Assembly (NCBI GenBank): GCA_045586925.1
Contig: JAZNBG010000012.1
Coordinates: 62,001-126,000, forward strand
DNA length: 64,000 nt
Source of the DNA: SIG440 sp045586925
GTDB lineage: Bacteria > Bacillota > Clostridia > Monoglobales > Monoglobaceae
Direction of reading: 5' to 3'
A program made the translations under genes and the position numbers. Below, one piece after another: positions 62,001 through 64,000 of this stretch. The notes under the pieces were generated by a model that saw only the letters and a program-made list of their open reading frames with translations, was not told the origin of the DNA and did not search any database. Positions within the stretch are counted from its first letter, which is position 1. Each line of letters begins with the position of its first letter.

Positions 62001-62305
62001 ATATCTTCTTCACTTGCATATTCAGAGTTATAATGACCATCCCAAAGTGAAGAATGATACCATCCGCATATAGCACAATACCTGCTGTCCCATCTGTCAT
62101 ATATATTACCATTTCCCTCTATTACACATCTGCCCGATTCATAAAGGTACCATATAACAGAATCGCTGTAATCACCTGTGTAATCGTTATATACCCCTCC
62201 ACATATTCCGCTAGCCATAAGCCTGTCTTCATTGAATTCTTCTGCTGAAGCTACGGAAACCACAGAAATAATCAGTACTAAAAAAAGCATTGTAATTTTT
62301 TTCAA
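59078..62305 (-). CDS. large secreted BspA-type leucine-rich-repeat protein
   Basis: A 1075-aa exported protein. Signal peptide 1-21 (cleavage after ASA). An N-terminal segment with CAICGWYHSSLWDGHY follows, then about 25 LRR_5 units of roughly 23 residues (for example SLKSIIIPESVTNIGYSAFEGC). A break near residue 740-900 has Tyr/Asp-rich non-repeat sequence, then more degenerate repeats. The C-terminal module ends IKIFVWESLDTLKPL. It is the larger relative of the protein at 3610, with less regular repeats. There is no visible cell-wall anchor. It is a candidate surface or secreted adhesin-like protein; the ligand is unknown. Confidence 0.83.
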   Translation of the reverse strand: MKKITMLFLVLIISVVSVASAEEFNEDRLMASGICGGVYNDYTGDYSDSVIWYLYESGRCVIEGNGNIYDRWDSRYCAICGWYHSSLWDGHYNSEYASEEDIYDTYVEDFSYKIKTIEFYGGIEYIGNGAFSNLASLKSIIIPESVTNIGYSAFEGCSALETVNIPLGVTTLEENVFSGCTSLKNITISENISSISPTAFSGCTSIEIEISADNQYFSMENGLIMNKDGTEIFYVPASISGAFTIPDGVTVISEGLFLGNEQITEITVPETVTKIGRRAFEGCSALSKINLHDGITEIAYWAFSDCISLKSFTVPPLITKLENVFWGCTALEKVELPDGIKTLHSTFENCTSLSEITLPDSLVSIEDAFSGCTALKSVVVPEKVTNIGSTFYGCSGLENVVLPSNIKIIGDYAFSECKSLKEIEIPDGVTDIGCSAFENCISLENIEIPSTVDMIEYGAFRGCTKLERIVLPDAIALIDEDTFSDCSSLKEVILPSKLETIGKSAFANCIVLSDISFPDSLTEIAYNAFENVPMFNPENITEDYYVSGWLVKIAETENEEYLIPSTVKIMQGAFSDCGITTVRFENGIPTIPPYMFADNKDLKHVILPVSITTIGEGAFLDCTSLETVEFMEEYELQVETGEYIKVLPKLERVGEYAFNGCSMLSGFVFNESMREIGYFAFCGCTGLKTLYIPSGMRVIGEGAFKNCSGLETVIIIPHIGESWQENCLYANGAFGDYWSDGCYVSNLYLGHEPYYYYDLENLGIHADATYYLYDCDYDYDSKTLTGSNSAILSCARNGRNFLRNVYKVKIADGTTEIYGYSGEYNYTYYNFENLREFILPDSLERIEEGALTGLSNVYLTISRNVSYISPLCGWNENLLGIDVVPDNQYFSSSGSDVYSKGGTVLYRTISADDVYTVPEDVVYIYDFAIDFRRQVIVHKNVARIGYGALSSGLNVYYEGNESEWNNIQFDEDDYSQNFIHFNYGHKMSKTICENNYPDYKLTISFPEIEIKEGTIVIACGIDANGDMTLSHTILASSDTEAELSVPQKSKRIKIFVWESLDTLKPLAKCEEIYIP

Positions 62306-62421
62306 AACAATATCATCCTATTCTTTTAAAACTTCAATTGACGCAATCAACCAATTTATTCTAGCACAAATTCCGAATATTTACAATACTTTGTAAAAAC
62401 TTGTTTATAAAACTATTGATA

Positions 62422-62450
62422 AAGGCAACCCTCACGACGAGAGCTGCCTT
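62422..62450 (-). terminator. 12-bp hairpin after the EF-G remnant
   Basis: AAGGCAGCTCTC paired with GAGGGTTGCCTT around a 5-nt loop (two G-T pairs). It is probably the leftover terminator of the decayed EF-G-like gene; the T-tract is poor. Confidence 0.5.
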
Positions 62451-62649
62451 AAAACCTTATTCGTTGCTTTCTGAGATTATTTTTAACCGCATTGTGCGGT
62501 GCATCCTGATATCTTTCAAATTCAAATTCATAGCTACCCTTTGCCTGTGTCATTGACCGCAAATCCGATGAATATGAATGCAGCCTAGCCATAGAAACTT
62601 CGCCTTCGATTTCACCAACATCCTTAAACGATGTAGGCAGTGTTGCGAC
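62449..62649 (-). pseudogene. C-terminal remnant of an elongation factor G-like protein
   Basis: Minus-strand translation from about 62649 to a TAA at 62449 gives 66 residues that include EGEVSMARLHSYSSDLRSM and TQAKGSYEFEFERYQDAP. This is the end of domain V of EF-G (FusA) family proteins, where LRSMTQG-G-F is conserved. Nothing of domains I to IV is present upstream: the sequence changes to a palindromic repeat and then a DUF559 remnant. There is no start codon in place. It is a truncated relic, probably of a secondary EF-G-like paralogue. Confidence 0.75.
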
Positions 62650-62670
62650 ACATAAGGTTTAGATGCAACT

Positions 62671-62780
62671 AAGGCTCCCTTGTATAGGGCCGGAGCGTTA
62701 AGACGATATGCCGGTGGCATATCGGTAGCGCAGGATTGCAAAATGCGAGAGCCTTTTGCTGTTGAGTGACTGAGGGATTG
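62671..62780. repeat. MITE-like palindromic repeat, copy 2
   Basis: This is nearly identical to 5518-5629. It keeps the CGATATGCC-GGT-GGCATATCG hairpin and the GCAAAATGC-GAGA hairpin (one arm base changed, GCCTTTTGC) and ends TGAGGGATTG. The left half of copy 1 is missing. It separates the EF-G remnant from the DUF559 remnant. Confidence 0.75.
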
Positions 62781-63124
62781 TTTTACTGCGTTATCTATAT
62801 ACATACAAACACCCTCAAAATTTTTCAAAACTTCAAGTTTTGATATTCTTATAACCTTTATCCCATATTGTTCTAAATAAGCAGTTCTTTTTTCATCATT
62901 GAAAAGTCCATCATCTTCGTAGTACTGAGAGCCATACAATTCAATAACAATATTTACCCTTGCACAAAAAAATCTGCTATGTATTTACCTAACACTTTTT
63001 GCCTTGTAAATTTCACTGGTTATCCTCTCAAATAGTCATACCACAAATGCCGTTCTTCTTTAGTCATATTCTTTCTGAGTTCCTTTGCAAATGGAACTAT
63101 TTTACTATTATGTTTTATATCCAT
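62781..63124 (-). pseudogene. broken DUF559 endonuclease-like gene
   Basis: From an ATG at 63124, the minus strand reads MDIKHNSKIVPFAKELRKN, then MTKEERHLWYDYLRG, then a TAA stop. Homology continues after it with PVKFTRQKVLGKYIADF. A frameshift in a run of seven T (around 62976) is needed to reach CARVNIVIELYGSQYYEDD and the end VCMYIDNAV. DUF559 proteins are small, restriction-endonuclease-fold (Vsr-like) proteins common in Clostridia, often near repeats. The 3' end runs directly into the repeat at 62671. The in-frame stop plus the frameshift make it non-functional. Confidence 0.8.
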
Positions 63125-63126
63125 TT

Positions 63127-63186
63127 ACAACCCCTCCGAGTTTGCTTCGCAACCCCACCTCTCCTTACACATGGGAGGCTTTTTGC
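63127..63186. repeat. degenerate short palindromic repeat
   Basis: It includes TTGC-TTC-GCAA and CCTCTCC/GGGAGG pairings ending in CTTTTTGC on the plus strand. It resembles the general style of the repeats at 5343-5691 but is too worn to assign. The rest of 63125-63242 shows nothing I recognise. Confidence 0.35.
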
Positions 63187-63242
63187 TTTCGACATTTCTC
63201 AATAGTCCGCATCGTTCAGGTCAAAACTCTTTTAATTCCTAT

Positions 63243-64000
63243 TCAAAATCTAACCAGTTTTTTAAGCCCGGGAATTTTTGAGATAATATAAGTTCCCATA
63301 AAAGATATCAATGTTATCAAACTAAATCTTATTAATATAGATAGCGGTGTAATGTGTGCATTATCAAAAAACATCTTTATTACATAAAGAACAATAATAT
63401 GGATTATATATACACCAAAAGTCATATTTGATAGTTTTTCTATAAAATGTGGGCTAACTTTGTTTTTACATATATCATTTATGAAAATGAAGATTCCTAA
63501 TGAATACAAGTATACAAGAATGTTGCTATTCGAATATGCATCGTTATAATTCCCCGTTACCTGTACCAATATGATAATAATTAATACAGAAATCAAAGAT
63601 AACAAATATATAACTTTTTTATGCTTAATATCATTATTAATTACATACCACCCCGTAATGAAATATGTTGTAAAAACGCCCATAAAGCCATATTGAAAAC
63701 GCGCTAATTGTTTGCATAAATCATCAAACACACTATTTAAATTGGATAGACATGTTAATAATACAGGTAAAAACATAAAAGCCACAGAAACCACTATTAT
63801 GTATAGGATTTTATTTGAATTTTCTTTCTTCACAAATAGTTTTAAAACAGGAATTATCAAGTATAAGCCAATTATCATAATCAAATACCACATATGGATG
63901 CCACCTGTAACAAAATTTCTGATTATGTAACTCAATGTAATTGTTTCATTTTGTGTCATTTCTTTAGCCATTGCAGGAATAAGATAAATGAATGACCAAG
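63243..64000 (-). CDS. acyltransferase family 3 membrane protein, C-terminal part
   Basis: The gene continues past the right edge; 252 codons are visible. The sequence has seven or eight transmembrane segments and the features of acyltransferase-3 (OatA/WecH-like) proteins: a WSFIYLIPAMAK loop, HMWYLIMIIGLYLIIPVL, YFITGWYVINN, and MTFGVYIIHIIVLYV near the end. Such proteins transfer acyl groups, often acetyl, to cell-surface sugars. The catalytic N-terminal His is outside the window. The frame stays open to position 64000, so an apparent Met at 63971 is internal. Confidence 0.8.
   Translation of the reverse strand, partial: WSFIYLIPAMAKEMTQNETITLSYIIRNFVTGGIHMWYLIMIIGLYLIIPVLKLFVKKENSNKILYIIVVSVAFMFLPVLLTCLSNLNSVFDDLCKQLARFQYGFMGVFTTYFITGWYVINNDIKHKKVIYLLSLISVLIIIILVQVTGNYNDAYSNSNILVYLYSLGIFIFINDICKNKVSPHFIEKLSNMTFGVYIIHIIVLYVIKMFFDNAHITPLSILIRFSLITLISFMGTYIISKIPGLKKLVRF

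Noticed and set aside
62550..62939. A 129-codon open frame on the minus strand
   Set aside because: It is a chance read-through: the first part is the end of the DUF559 relic, the middle is the palindromic repeat, and the last part is the EF-G remnant in a wrong frame.
1..64000. tRNA, rRNA, tmRNA or SRP RNA genes
   Set aside because: Reading both strands by eye, I found no TPsiC-type GGTTCGAATCC segment with a matching acceptor stem and no rRNA-like sequence; a covariance scan would be needed to exclude small RNAs.

Overview
The window comes from an anaerobic, endospore-forming member of the Clostridia (Bacillota), probably one of the gut-associated, largely uncultured lineages. Direct evidence is the sporulation gene set (spoIIGA-sigE, cwlD, spoIVA, spoIVFB), an [FeFe]-hydrogenase maturase (hydF), B12-dependent methionine synthesis, short-form HisG with HisZ, BspA-type and SLH surface proteins, an AT-leaning composition with AGGAGG-like ribosome sites, and several short palindromic repeat families. 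No rRNA, tRNA, CRISPR array, prophage or insertion sequence with a transposase was found.

Layout. 1-5.3 kb: a partial M20 peptidase, spoIIGA-sigE, cwlD and a secreted leucine-rich-repeat protein. 5.3-5.8 kb: a gene-free block of nested palindromic repeats. 5.8-10 kb: a divergent type IIA topoisomerase pair. 10.1-13.9 kb: a sugar-nucleotidyltransferase-like gene, hydF, a lipid kinase and a HAD phosphatase. 14-15.5 kb: spoIVA behind a sigma-E-like promoter. 15.6-24.3 kb: a complete histidine operon (yerC/hisR-hisZGDCBHAF-hisIE-histidinol phosphatase) with a strong promoter whose spacer and -10 carry a palindrome. 24.4-28.2 kb: metF, a separate methionine synthase activation-domain gene, and metH. 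28.3-34.2 kb: an MFS transporter, obgE-rpmA-rplU (with leader), and the paired TIGR03936/TIGR03960-type radical-SAM genes. 34.3-42.4 kb is more accessory: an anchored unknown protein, an aldose-epimerase-like protein, structured repeats, an SLH protein flanked by a 15-bp inverted repeat, a 99-aa membrane protein plus spoIVFB, and a large secreted protein with tandem modules.

42.4-56.3 kb is a long housekeeping array read leftwards: yicC-remA-gmk-rpoZ, priA-def, fmt-yugP-rsmB-rlmN-prpC-prkC-rsgA-rpe-thiN. It couples nucleotide supply, replication restart, initiator-Met processing, rRNA methylation and PASTA-kinase signalling. rqcH diverges from yicC. 58.2-64 kb holds an AAC(3)-family gene, a 1075-aa BspA-like protein, a decayed junction (EF-G C-terminal remnant, palindromic repeat, broken DUF559 gene) and a partial acyltransferase.

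Most of the window is ordinary core genome. The points most worth a second look are: two cloverleaf-type repeats sharing a (A)TACCCGA junction; the topoisomerase pair with altered TOPRIM residues; a SpoIVFA-position protein without the usual peptidase-like domain; L27 without the cleavable Firmicute extension and without an adjacent prp; a C-terminal module shared by three surface proteins; and the palindrome in the his promoter. Start codons were moved from the longest open frame wherever a ribosome-binding site decided the case.
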